DNA of 64,000 nt, from contig NC_133118.1 of the NCBI RefSeq assembly GCF_022965805.1, positions 6,913,057-6,977,056 of the forward strand. The letters run 5' to 3'. Of the stretch, positions 23,270 through 34,188 are shown piece after piece. Position 1 is the first letter of the stretch, and every line of letters starts with the position of its first letter. Under the pieces are notes generated by a model that was not told where the DNA came from, made no database searches, and was given only the letters and a program-made list of their open reading frames with translations. The stretch is from Primulina eburnea (taxonomy: Eukaryota > Streptophyta > Magnoliopsida > Lamiales > Gesneriaceae). The position numbers were made by a program, and so were the translations under genes.

Positions 23270-23970
23270 TGTAAGGCCCGAGATTTATCATTTTAATTCG
23301 AGATTATTTAATTTATGAATTATGGAATGTTGAGTTATATTCGATGGTTTTACAATTCCTTAGAACTAAAATTGAAATAAAAAGAGTTGTGAGGACTAAA
23401 TTGCAAATAGTGAAGATTTCAGGGGCTAAAGTGCAATTAATGATATTTAGTGGGACACTTGGCTTGCTATGTATTGAAGTATATATATTTTCAATCTCTT
23501 TCACAATTCAGAAGCAAGAAACCGAGAGTTCTCGAGAGCAAATTCTCTCAAGCTTCAATTTTGCTTAGAATTTGATTTTGTACTGATTCGTCTATCAGAA
23601 TTGTTATGATTTTATGATTATATTAATTGGAAATTGAACAGATTTGGATTATTGACTGATTCTGGATTGTATCGGATATTGGTTATGATATGTAATTGAT
23701 ATCTGTTGATATTGTATTGACGGGGATATCGGGATTGTGCCGTTATACTGTTAATTTTGAATTAGATTCAGATTGATCGGATTTAATATTGAATTGGAAT
23801 GAAATGTTGATATTACTATTCTCGATATATCATTTCAGATTGACAGAGACGGTCTTGAATTCAGAATTTTCAATTCTTCAGACCGAGACTACGAACGAAG
23901 GGTATAAGTCGATGTTAACCGGGAGATTAACTTGAGTCAGATTGGACTCTAGTTTCCCTAAAACCACATA
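23270..23970 (+). mobile_element. Solo LTR J, segment 1 of 2
   Basis: Starts TGTAAGGCCCGAGATT after ATAGT. It has no dyad cassette; a modest TATA-like run lies near 23480. It is interrupted after ACATA (23966-23970) by element A and resumes at 40722. The whole solo LTR is about 1.49 kb, with ATAGT duplications at 23265-23269 and 41512-41516. Confidence 0.9.
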
Positions 23971-24102
23971 TGTAATGCCCAAGATTTTATATCATGTTAA
24001 ATTACGATTATTAATTTTTAATCGAAACGATTATGAAAGGGCTAACCGAGACACGAATTGAAATGTTGTATGTGAAATTGTTGGTGCGAGAGCCGAAGGT
24101 CT

Positions 24103-24416
24103 CGCGCATATGCGCGAAGAGTAGGCGCGCATATGCGCGAGTAGGGCAGAAACCCATGGTGCGGAACAGAACAATAGGCGCACATGCGCGACTATATGCG
24201 CGCACATGCGCGAGAGGTACAGAGAGGTTCGCGCACATGCACGACTTGGATTCGCGCACATGCGCGAGACAACCCGAGAGTTGGCAATTTTGAGCAAAGG
24301 CCTCGCGCATCTGCACCAAGATGTGTCGCGCATATGCGCTTGTCTCCGTGAAGCTACGCGTCGAGACAGAATGTCTCGCGCATATGCGCGGAAGGTGGTC
24401 GCGCATATGCGCGAGA
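24103..24416 (+). repeat. Dyad-repeat cassette of A 5' LTR
   Basis: About ten units of GCGCATATGCGC and the variant GCGCACATGCGC, mostly in the context TCGCGCATATGCGCGAG, separated by spacers containing GGCAGAAAC or GAACAGAAC. It ends 47 bp before the TATA run. Confidence 0.92.
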
Positions 24417-24506
24417 CGTGCAGCACAAAGACATGAGCCACGTTTTGGAAAGCATGCACGGTATATATATATATATATAAACATCAAACGTAATTCAGAA
24501 GATTCA

Positions 24507-25252
24507 TGCTATTTTTCTTGTTGCTGGAACCACTGTACGTATATACCCCCCCCCCCCCCCCAACTTTCTTGTTTATTGTGTATCAGCATTTGTCTGTTGC
24601 AAAAGTTTCTCGATGTTCTTTGGTGCGATATGGCCCATTGAAGATACTAAAACTCTGCATATCTTAATTTTGATATGCAATATGCTCAAACTTGTATGCC
24701 ACTACGTGACAAAAGGTTTCTTTTTCCATGCTTGTTTGCTGTTTTAACGGCTACTCTTTTACGTATGTTTCACCAAATCATGCAACTCCTCACTAGTATT
24801 TTCCAGAGTGGTTTCAGTGTTTCCCCTTTCATGAACTTCTTTCAAATATTATATTGTTCGGTTATTTATTTCCATACTCGCTGGCTGGAAAATTTCCTTT
24901 CTGGAGCATCAATACTACCTAACTAAAGCTTAAGCATGAGATACTTCCTGAAAAATATTATATAAAGCTAATCAATTGATTGTATGAGTGGTGCCGGATA
25001 AATCCAACAAACAAATAACATGAAAGAAATGAGTTGTAGAGAAGGATATCATCTGGTTGAAAATCTTGTCATTTAACAAACTAACTTAAGCATTCGCCTC
25101 TTGCGGCACATGTAACGAAGACAGTATGAAGAAAAAAACAAGAAAAGTGGGGGTTTTACAAACTAGAAATGGTGTGTGGCCAATTGAATCAGATAAATCC
25201 ACAAGAGTATATATATATATATATAAACATCAAACGTAATTCAGAAGATTCA
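24507..25252. other. Foreign 746-bp insertion in A 5' LTR with 45-bp flanking duplication
   Basis: The TA run plus ACATCAAACGTAATTCAGAA plus GATTCA (about 45 bp) occurs at 24462-24506 and again at 25208-25252, and the 3' LTR has it once. The inserted DNA has a 16-base C run near 24547 and otherwise looks like unique, moderately AT-rich plant sequence with no long ORF. It has no terminal inverted repeats or poly-A tail. Best read as filler DNA from break repair, or a captured host fragment. Confidence 0.75.
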
Positions 25253-26570
25253 AAGAAGAAAACCGAAGCCAACCTTTTGGTTTTTGATTTTAGAATAGAT
25301 CTTGCGAGAAATCCGTCCGTTCGATTTTGAATCCGAGTACAATACTATGTTCATATCAATGCGGGCTACAACTGGACGTAAGTTTTACTACGTTTGGATA
25401 TGTTTTGAAAATATGATGTTGTTAGAATTGAATACACGTCATATATGTTGTTTTGGACATGTTAAACAGCGTAGAATCGAAGTCAGATTAAGAAACGGAC
25501 TGAATATGGAATTGTTATGAATTTCAGAATGAAATTGACTACAATTGATATCAGATTTGTACGGTGGTTGATTGTAAATTATGGGAATTAGTAGATACTG
25601 GTTTGGTATCACAGATATCGCAAGATTGTATTGTTGTACCGTCAGAATTTGATAAAACAGAGATGTTGTGATTTGATTAGAATATTGATACAGAATATTG
25701 ATATTGTCATTGCCAGATTGAACAGTGACAGACTTTGAATCAAGACTTTGATTGTATCAGAGCGACAGCAAGAAAGGTATAAATAAATATGGATTCGGGA
25801 TTGCACAACTCGAGTTAGGTTTGACTTAAGTTTCCCAAAAATCACATACTTTATTTTATTGCATTGATATTTGCAAATTATCAAATTGATATGTTTAGTC
25901 TATTGAATGATAGCAGAGCCAGAGTTTGAGTCTAGGGCAGATCAGCCTAGCTAGGGTAGAACCGCCGAGTCTTTGTTAGAACCGCGAAGACTCTAGACTT
26001 ATGGTGTATCGATGAGCTTAGATGTAGATCGACGTCTATTGTAGACATTCGATATAGCATCCCAAGTCTAAATTAGATCGGAATCCCTAGATTAGAAATG
26101 AGTCCTAGATTTAGGTACAGATTCGTATGGATTCATGTAGTCAGATTTGATACAGGTTTTTTTGATTGTTTATGCTTTTATATATGTTTTATATGATTAC
26201 GTTAATACATTGATTATACTGGGATATTTATATCTCATCGGAGTTATCCGGCTGTTGTCTTGTCTGTATGTGTGCATGGCAACAGGTGGGACAGGTTCAG
26301 GGTCACAGAGGTGAAGAAAGATCGAGATTAGAGTGGTGATTCCGGAATTGGATATAGATAGGTTTTATTACTTGATTGTAGTAGTTGAACCTAGTGTTGA
26401 ACTAGATGCATGTTATGCAGTATTTGTATTATTATACTGGTTTGTATAATAGAATGATTCCATTACCTTCCGCATTTAAAAAAAAAATTTAGACCCTATT
26501 TATTCTAATCGATTAAATTAGTCCCAATGACGATTAAGAAGATGATTAGCGTCCGAGTCCCCACAACAGG

Positions 26571-26582
26571 TGGTATCAGAGC
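26571..26582 (+). other. Primer-binding site of element A (initiator tRNA-Met)
   Basis: TGGTATCAGAGC, complementary to the 3' end of plant initiator tRNA-Met, 5 bp after the 5' LTR. Confidence 0.9.
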
Positions 26583-26840
26583 GATAGATCCTTTAGATTG
26601 AGATAGAAAAGGCTAGTGAGCGGAGTAGATTGAAGTTTTCTTTCCTGCTTTTGAATGCTAGCATGTCTTACTACTTTAATACAAGTTACTTCTTTATCTG
26701 ATTTGATACAGTAATATGTTTTATTGAGAATGGATCAGAACCGATTCTAGATCAGTAGTAAGATGATCAGAGGAACTGCTGATCAGAGGAGGATTGAAAC
26801 AGAATTTGGGTATTTGTTACTAATCTATTTGATTATCAGA

Positions 26841-27903
26841 TATGCCTCCGAGACGAGTACCAGAACAGGGAAGTACATCAAATCCTCCAATGGATGTCAC
26901 CCTGACTCCAATGGAAACGTTACTGAAACGATTTCAGTCATTTCATCCGCCGACCTTGAAAGGAACATAGAACGCTATGGAGTGCGAGAGTTGGCTTGAT
27001 GATATAGAGATGTTGTTCGAATCCTTGGAGTATACCGATGAGAGAAGAGTGAAATTGATTGGACACCAGTTACACGATGTTGCAAAGGAATGGTGGTTTT
27101 CCAAGAATTGAGCCTGGGAGCATAGAGGTACGACTATTACCTGGAATATATTTAGAACTGAATTCTACCAACGTTTCTTTCCAGTGTCGTACCGAAAGGA
27201 CAAGAAGGCGGAGTTTGCCAATTTAAGCAGGGACAGATGAACATAGAAAAGTACGTGTCAAAGTTCTCCTCTTTGCTGAAATTTGCTCCACATGTGGCTG
27301 ACAGCGAGGAAGCTACTGCTGACCAGTTTATCAATGGCTTGAACCCCGACATTTTCACATTGGTGAACACAGGGCGACCGAATAATTTTACTGACGCCCT
27401 GAACAGATCTAAGGGAACAGAAGCCGGTCTGATGAGACAGAAAGGGGCTTCATTTGTACCTCCAGCACCGAGACCACAGCAACCACCTCCCAGATTTGAG
27501 AGTGGCAGTAGCAGTGGAGGGAAGAAGGAATTTTTGAAAGCCAAGGGAAAGAAATTCAAGAAATCTGGCAGTAGTTCTTCCAGCTCCGGTGGGTCCAGAC
27601 AGAGCCAGAGTTACACTGGAGTTTATTGTAGGACTTCCGGAGGAAGACATGCAACTGAGCAATGCCAGGGAGTGACTGGTAGTTGCAACATTTGTAAACA
27701 GCCGGGACACTTTGCTAAAGTGTGTCCACAGAGAGGTTCTCAAAGATCTCAGGGAGCCGAGTCATCGGGATCAGCAGCCAGACTGAGAGATGATCAGCTG
27801 CTGTTCACACATTCCAGCCAGCGCCAGCTCAGTCACAACAGAGGTCAGGAGGTAGCCAGACTGCTAGCCAGCCTCCTAGACAACAGGCCAGAGTATTTGC
27901 TTT
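26841..27903 (+). pseudogene. Element A gag (broken)
   Basis: Starts MPPRRVPEQGSTSNPP, as in the gag of C. The capsid region (CESWLDDIEM, then GHQLHDVAKEWW, YQRFFPVSYRKDKKAEF) carries in-frame stops near 26968 and 27108 and a one-base frameshift near 27222. A serine-rich linker follows, then a damaged first zinc knuckle (the second Cys is Ser: CRTSGGRHATEQC) and an intact CCHC knuckle (CNICKQPGHFAKVC, near 27688). Not functional as it stands. Confidence 0.9.
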
Positions 27904-30900
27904 GACAGAGGAGCAGGCCCAGGAAGCACCAGATGACGTTGTGGCAGGTAACTGTTCTTTATGTGGTTACCCTGCTTATGTATTGATTGATACCGGTGCT
28001 TCACATACATTTATTTCTGAACGATTTGCATTGAGTCATGCATTGCCTGTAGAGTCTTTAGCTACTGTAGTGTCTGTCTCTCTTCGCCTTTAGGGACAGG
28101 TTTGATCTCCGTAAATTCTGTTAGACATTGTGTACTACAGTATGACGGGCATGAGATTGAATTAGATTGCATCGTACTTGGGTTGTCTGATTTCTATTGT
28201 ATTATCGGTATTGATATGCTGACCAAGTACAGAGCGACAGTTGATTGTTTCCACAAGATAGTGAGATTCAGACCAGATATGGCTGAAGAGTGGAAATTTT
28301 ACGGTAAAGGTTCTAGATCGAGAATTCCTTTAATATCCGTATTATCTATGACTCGATTATTACAGAAAGGAGCAGAAGGATTCCTTATATATTCAGTAGA
28401 TTTACTGAAGTCGAGTCCATCCTTGGTTGATTTGCCAGTGGTACGTGAGTTTGCTGACGTCTTCCTAGATGAGATCCCGGGATTACCTTCAGTTAGAGAG
28501 ATAAACTTCAGCATTGAATTGATGCCAGGTACAGTGCCAATTTCTAGAGCTCCGTACAGAATGGCACCAGTTGAATTGAAATAATTAAAGGATCAGCTGG
28601 AAGATTTACTAGCCAAGGGGTACATCAGACCGAGTGTTTCTCATTGGGGTGCTCTAGTATTGTTTGTAAGAAAGAAAGACGTTTCGATGAGACTCTGCAT
28701 CGACTATCGGCAACTGAACAAGGCAACGATAAAGAATAAATATCATTTGCCTCGTATTGACGATTTATTTGACCAGTTGCAGGGTTCTTCCGTATATTCC
28801 AAAATTGATTTAAGATCGGGATATCATCAGCTGAGTGTCAGACATTCTGATATCTCAAAGACAACATTTAGAACTAGGTATGATCATTATGAATTTATTG
28901 ACATGCCATTTGGTTTGACGAATGCTCCAGCTATATTTATGGGATTTATGAATCGTATCTTCCAGAAATATCTCGATGATTTTGTGATTATTTTCATCGA
29001 CGATATTTTGATTTATTCAAAGAATATGAGTGACCATGCTGAGCATTTAAGAACTGTGTTGCGAATTTTAAGGGCTGAGAAGTTATATGCTAAACTGTCG
29101 AAATGTGAGTTTTGGTTAAGACAGGTAGTATTTCTGGGCCATATTATATCCGGAGATGGGATATCAGTGGATCCCAGTAAAGTGGAAGCCGTGATTTCTT
29201 GGCCAAGACCGACGTCTGTGCCCGAAATTCGCAGTTTTATGGGTTTGGCGAGATATTATCGTCGTTTCATTAAAGATTTCTCGAGTATAGCTAAACCAAT
29301 TACTCAGCTGACTCAAAAGAATGCTCCATTTGTTTGGTTTGAAGAATGTGAGACCAATTTTCTGGAGTTAAAGAAGAGGTTGACCAGTGCCCCGTTGTTG
29401 ACTATTCCGTCAGGTACTGGTTATTTTGTGGTTTATTGCGACGCTTCTCACAGAGGGTTGGGATGTGTTCTGATGCAACGAGGGCATGTTATTGCTTATG
29501 CCTCAAGACAGCTTAAACCACATGAGACTCATTATCCAATCCATGACCTTGAATTGGCAGCCATTGTCTTTCCATTAAAGATATGGCGACATTACCTATA
29601 TGGGGAAAATTTTGAGATATATTTTGATCATAAGAGTTTGAAATATCTGTTTTCACAATCTGAATTGAATATGAGGCAACGAAGATGGCTTGATTTGCTT
29701 AAAGACTTTGATTGTGAAATCAAATACTATCCAGGAAAGTCTAATGCAGCAGCAGACGCACTGAGTCGAAAGGTATGTTCTTTATCCTTATCGACGATTG
29801 GTGTTTCAAATTTGATAGAAGACTGCTGTTTGTCTGGATTAGAATTTGAAACAGATTATAGACCGTTGAGACTTTATACGGTACAAGTAAAACCTGGACT
29901 GATTATGAAGATTAAGGCAGCTCAGAAAGTTTATCAGAATGTACAGAAATCAGTGATGATGATCAGAGCAGGGCATCGATCGGAGTATCAGGTACGTGAT
30001 AACGTCTTATATGTGAATAATCGTCTGGTTGTGCCGAATGTTCCAGATCTGAGACGACAGATATTGTCAGAAGTGCACAACAGTCGATTCAGTATTCATC
30101 TTGGTGGCAGAAAGATGTATAATGATTTGAAAAGACAGTTCTGATGGAAACAAATGAAGACTGACATCGCCGAATTTGTTTCCAAATGTCTGAATTGCCA
30201 GCAGGTGAAAGCAGAAAGAAAGAAACCAGGAGGATTATTACAGAGTTTGTCCATTCTTGAATGGAAATGGGATCACATTTCCATGGATTTTGTGACGCAG
30301 CTACCGCGTTCCTCCCGAGGTTGTGATGTGATTTGGGTCGTGATTGACAGATTAACCAAATCCGCATGTTTTATTCCGTACAAGATGACGTACAGATTTG
30401 ACCAAATGGCAGAGATCTATGTCAGAGAGGTGGTCAGATTGCATGGAGTGCCGAAGTCAATTGTATCAGACCGTGATCCTCGATTTACTTCGCACTTCTG
30501 ACAGAGTTTGCAGCAGGCTCTCGGTACGAAGTTACATCTGAGTACCGCATATCATCCACAGACCGACGGACAGTCAGACCGGACTATCCAGACACTGGAG
30601 GATATGCTGAGAGCAGTAGTGCTTGATTTTAGCACTATTTGGCAAGATGCATTGCCGTTTTGTGAATTTTCGTACAACAACAGCTATCAGACGAGTATTG
30701 AGATGGCATCATTCGAAGCGTTGTACGGAAAGAAATAGTCGATCCCCTCTCTATTGGGATGATATCTCGGAAGTGCCTGAGATTGGACCTGATATGATCA
30801 GAGATATGACAAAAAAAGTGAAGCTAATTCGAAAGAAAATGAAGGCAGCGCAAGATATACAGGCCAAATATGCCAATGTTCGACGTAGACCGTTGGTATT

Positions 30901-31324
30901 TGAAGCAGGAGACCGAGTATTTTTGAAGATTTCACCTTTCAGATAAGTTGTCCGATTTGGCAAGAAAGGGAAACTGTCTCCACTATACATTGGACCTTAT
31001 GAGATTCTCGAGAAGATAGGAGATCGTGCCTATCGACTCGCTTTACCGCCTTCATTATCTGGGATACATGATGTTTTTCGTGTATCGTTATTAAGGAAAT
31101 ACCTTACTGATGCTTCACATGCTATACAGCCAGACGAGGCCGAACTTGATGAATCTCTGAGTTATGTTGAAAATCCGATTCAGATTATCGATCGTAAAGA
31201 AAAACAGCTCAGAATGAAGACTATTCCACTTGTGAAAGTTCAATGGACTCGTCCTGTCATTGAAGAAGTAACCTGGGAAACTGAATCATATATGAGACAA
31301 GAATTCCAAGAGTTATTTCGATGA
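27882..31324 (+). pseudogene. Element A pol: protease-RT-RNaseH-integrase-chromodomain (broken)
   Basis: Order: retropepsin ([10 protein letters not shown], near 27990), RT (FIDDILIYS near 28998), RNase H ([10 protein letters not shown] near 29437; [10 protein letters not shown] near 29623), integrase zinc region (near 30080-30200), core ([18 protein letters not shown] near 30283; SDRDPRFTS near 30469) and C-terminal region ending in a chromodomain-like segment (NPIQIIDRKEKQLRMK to MRQEFQELF). Stops or frame breaks interrupt it near 28092, 28582, 30142, 30499, 30736 and 30943. The C copy is the better preserved relative. Confidence 0.9.
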
Positions 31325-31410
31325 TGTAAATTTCTTATACAATTTTTGTATATATACTCCTCATTGATACGATTGATTACCTGAGATTTCGGGGACGAAA
31401 TTGTATCTTG

Positions 31411-31421
31411 TGGGGGAGAAA
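31411..31421 (+). other. Polypurine tract of element A
   Basis: TGGGGGAGAAA immediately before the 3' LTR start at 31422. Confidence 0.85.
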
Positions 31422-31553
31422 TGTAATGCCCAAGATTTTATATCATGTTAAATTACGATTATTAATTTTTAATCGAAGCGAATATGAAATGGCTAACCGA
31501 GGCATGAATTGAAATGTTGTATGTGAAATTGTTGGTGCGAGAGCCGAAGGTCT

Positions 31554-31866
31554 CGCGCATATGCGCGAAGAGTAGGCGCGCATATGCGCGAGTAGGGCAG
31601 AAACCCATGGTGCGGAACAGAACAATAGGCGCACATGCGCGACTATATGCGCGCACATGCGCGAGAGGTCCAGAGAGGTTCGCGCACATGCGCGACTTGG
31701 ATTCACGCACATGCGCGAGACAACCCGAGAGTTGGCAATTTTGAGCAAAGGCCTCGCGCATATGCACCAAGATGTGTCGCGCATATGCGCGAGTCTCCGT
31801 GAAGCTACGCGCCGAGACAGAATGTCTCGTGCATATGCGCGGAAGGTGGTCGCGCATATGCGCGAG
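31554..31866 (+). repeat. Dyad-repeat cassette of A 3' LTR
   Basis: Copy of the 5' LTR cassette with a few differences (for example a GCGCACATGCGC unit intact here near 31682 but changed in the 5' copy), so the two arrays have drifted by point changes rather than by gain or loss of units. Confidence 0.92.
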
Positions 31867-31910
31867 ACGTGCAGCACAAAGACATGAGCCACATTATGGA
31901 AAGCATGCAC

Positions 31911-31911
<1 letters not shown>

Positions 31912-31974
<63 letters not shown>
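31912..31974 (+). repeat. (TA)n microsatellite at the A 3' LTR TATA box
   Basis: About 31 TA repeats; the 5' LTR has about 8 at the same place. It covers the predicted TATA box. Confidence 0.95.
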
Positions 31975-31976
<2 letters not shown>

Positions 31977-33697
31977 AACATCAAACGTAATTCAGAAGAT
32001 TCAAAGAAGAAAACCGAAGCCAACCTTTTGGTTTTTGATTTTAGAATAGATCTTGCGAGAAATCCGTCCGTTCGATTTTGAATCCGAGTACGGTACTGTG
32101 TTCATATCAACGCAGGCTACAACTAGACGTAAGTTTTATTATGTTTTGACATGTTTTGCAAATATGATGTTGTTAGAATTGAATACACGTCATATATGTT
32201 GTTCTGGACATGTTAGACAGCGTAGAATCGAAGTCAGATTAAGAAACAGACTGAATATGGAATTGTTATGAATTTCAGAATAAAATTGACTAGAATTGAT
32301 ATCAGATTTGTAATGTGGTAGATTGTAAATTATGGGAATTAGTAGATACTGGTTTGGTATCACAGATATCGCAAGATTGTATTGTTATACCGTCAGAATT
32401 TGATAAAACAGAGATTTCGTGATTTGATTAGAATATTGATACAGAATATTGATATTGTCATTGCCAGATTGAACAGTGACAAACTTTGAATCAAGACTTT
32501 GATTGTATCAGAGCGAAAACAAGAAAGGTATAAATAAATGTGGATTCGGGATTGCACAACTCGAGTTAGGTTTGACTTGAGTTTCCCAAAAATCACATAC
32601 TTTATTTTATTGCATTGATATTTGCAAATTATCAGATTGATATGTTTAGTCTATTGAATGATAGCAGAGCCAGAGTGTAGTGACCCGTTCCAGAATCACC
32701 TACTAATCAAGAACTAAGCATGCAATTAACTTAATTAAAAACAATCAGAAATAAAGGCGGAAAACTGTCACCAAAAGATAGTTATACAACCCAATCGAAA
32801 ATCCAGGACAACTCAACTAAAATGAAATATACGGTACAACCATATCGAATCAAAAAGATACCGAAATACTAAACCAACCAGCTACTCAACGTCCTCCTCC
32901 TCCTCCTCCTGAGCTGTCCAACCTGAGGCCTGCCCTGTGGGAATGGGGTGTCCAAGATAAACAAAACCGAGGACGTGAGCGATAAGAACGCCCAGTACAA
33001 AAGCATGAGTATACAAGCCTATATGAAATGCACATGCTATGATATGATACCAGGGTAGTCAAGAAACAGGAGTAACAAAGGATCTCAAAATGCTCAGTCT
33101 AGAGGCGCCAAGTGGATAGTGCCGCGCGGTACTCCTCTGGGTCACTGCATCCACTACAAGAACAGACGTGGACCTAAAATGTCCCGGATCACCGAAGCCC
33201 TCCGGACCCGTCGGCCACTGTGTACTCTCGGTGTCCATGCGTCCACAAGACAAGACAGGGCTGAGCGGCCCCACAAGATATAGCTTATCTCGAAAGAGAT
33301 ACAGCTCAGCAGTAAAGGCTATCTCGAAGGAGATACGGCTCAACATGAAATGCAACATGCATCATAAAACGTGACATAATAGCATGCATCATATGACATA
33401 TATCAATGCACCACATAATCATGCAACACATATAAGGATGTATACTCGACCAGGATATCTCGGATAGTACTTTCGTACCTCAAACCAGCAGATCCTAACA
33501 ATCAGTCCTAGACTCACGCCTGCGTCCGCAGTCAGCCCACTGGTGCCGCTAGCTCCAAACTAGAGCACAGCTCCGCTACAACACTAGTAGCTCCCCGCTA
33601 GTGCCCGAACCTCGGAAAAAGACTAGAACCTGTCAGAAACGACTGAAATGCTCTGGAACACTCTGAAATGGCGAGTCACAAATGAAGCCTCGCGCCT

Positions 33698-33707
33698 CTA
33701 TTTATAG
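33698..33707 (-). promoter_or_regulatory. TATA box of B LTR
   Basis: The minus strand reads CTATAAATAG, 6 bp downstream of the last dyad. The copy in the 5' LTR, which drives the element, is at 39728-39737. Confidence 0.8.
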
Positions 33708-33713
33708 CCAACG

Positions 33714-33980
33714 TTCGGACGATCCGATCCACTTCGGACGCTCCGATCTGGCACACTTCGGACGGTCCGAACCCTGATCGGACGATCCGAATCTTGCATG
33801 TCTTCCACGAGTACAGCCACCTGTCTCGGACGATCCGAACCCTGATCGGACGATCCGAACTCTTCCACGTGTCCAGAACCCTTCCACGTGTCCAGCCACC
33901 TGTCTCGGACGGTCCGAACCCACTTCGGATGATCCGAACCCTCTTCGGACGATCCGAACCTGGTTCGGTCCTTCCGATCC
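33714..33980 (-). repeat. Dyad-repeat cassette in B LTR (left)
   Basis: About ten units of TTCGGACGATCCGAA and variants (arms TCGGA/TCCGA around CGA or CGG), plus two CCACGTGT blocks that contain the G-box core CACGTG. Same position and design as in the other LTRs, but an unrelated sequence. Confidence 0.92.
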
Positions 33981-34038
33981 CACCGAAAAAATATAATTAA
34001 TCCAATAATTAACTCAAATTAGGTATCGGGATACTACA

Positions 34039-34050
34039 CTCTCCCCCCTT
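34039..34050 (-). other. Polypurine tract of element B
   Basis: The minus strand AAGGGGGGAGAG adjoins the 3' LTR. Confidence 0.9.
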
Positions 34051-34188
34051 AAAAAGATTTCGTCCTCGAAATCAGGTTTATAGGATGAACAAAACGGAAT
34101 AACAACATCGTTATTACATCTCAATTGTTGTTGAATACAACTGATATTTCGATTACAACTGCAAACACAAACATATACAAAGCATAAC

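Larger units (their letters stand above)
23971..26565 (+). mobile_element. Element A 5' LTR (with 746-bp insertion)
   Basis: TGTAATGCCCAAG to GAGTCCCCACA. At 2595 bp it is about 700 bp longer than the 3' copy because of a foreign insertion after the TATA run (24507-25252). It carries the CATATG-type cassette, TATA, donor-like GTAAGT (25378-25383) and hairpin motif (26239-26252, first base altered). Confidence 0.92.
31422..32675 (+). mobile_element. Element A 3' LTR, segment 1 of 2
   Basis: Same start as the 5' LTR and without the 746-bp insertion. The dyad cassette is at 31554-31866. It is interrupted after CAGAG (32671-32675) by element B and resumes at 40074. Confidence 0.95.
32676..34038 (-). 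mobile_element. Element B 3' LTR (left copy)
   Basis: On the plus strand TGTAGTGACCCG to GGGATACTACA. It holds a dyad cassette (33714-33980), and a TATA box on the minus strand (33698-33707) lies directly downstream of it in the element direction. CTCCTCCTCCTCCTCCTC microsatellite near 32894. Confidence 0.95.

Noticed and set aside
24507..25252. A host gene in the foreign insertion
   Set aside because: No long ORF or splice-consistent coding series. The C run and stops argue against coding. It may be an intron or intergenic fragment.
33059..33374. ORFs of 99 and 68 codons within the B LTR (and copies near 39089-39404)
   Set aside because: They overlap on opposite strands, lie wholly in the LTR, and resemble no protein I know.
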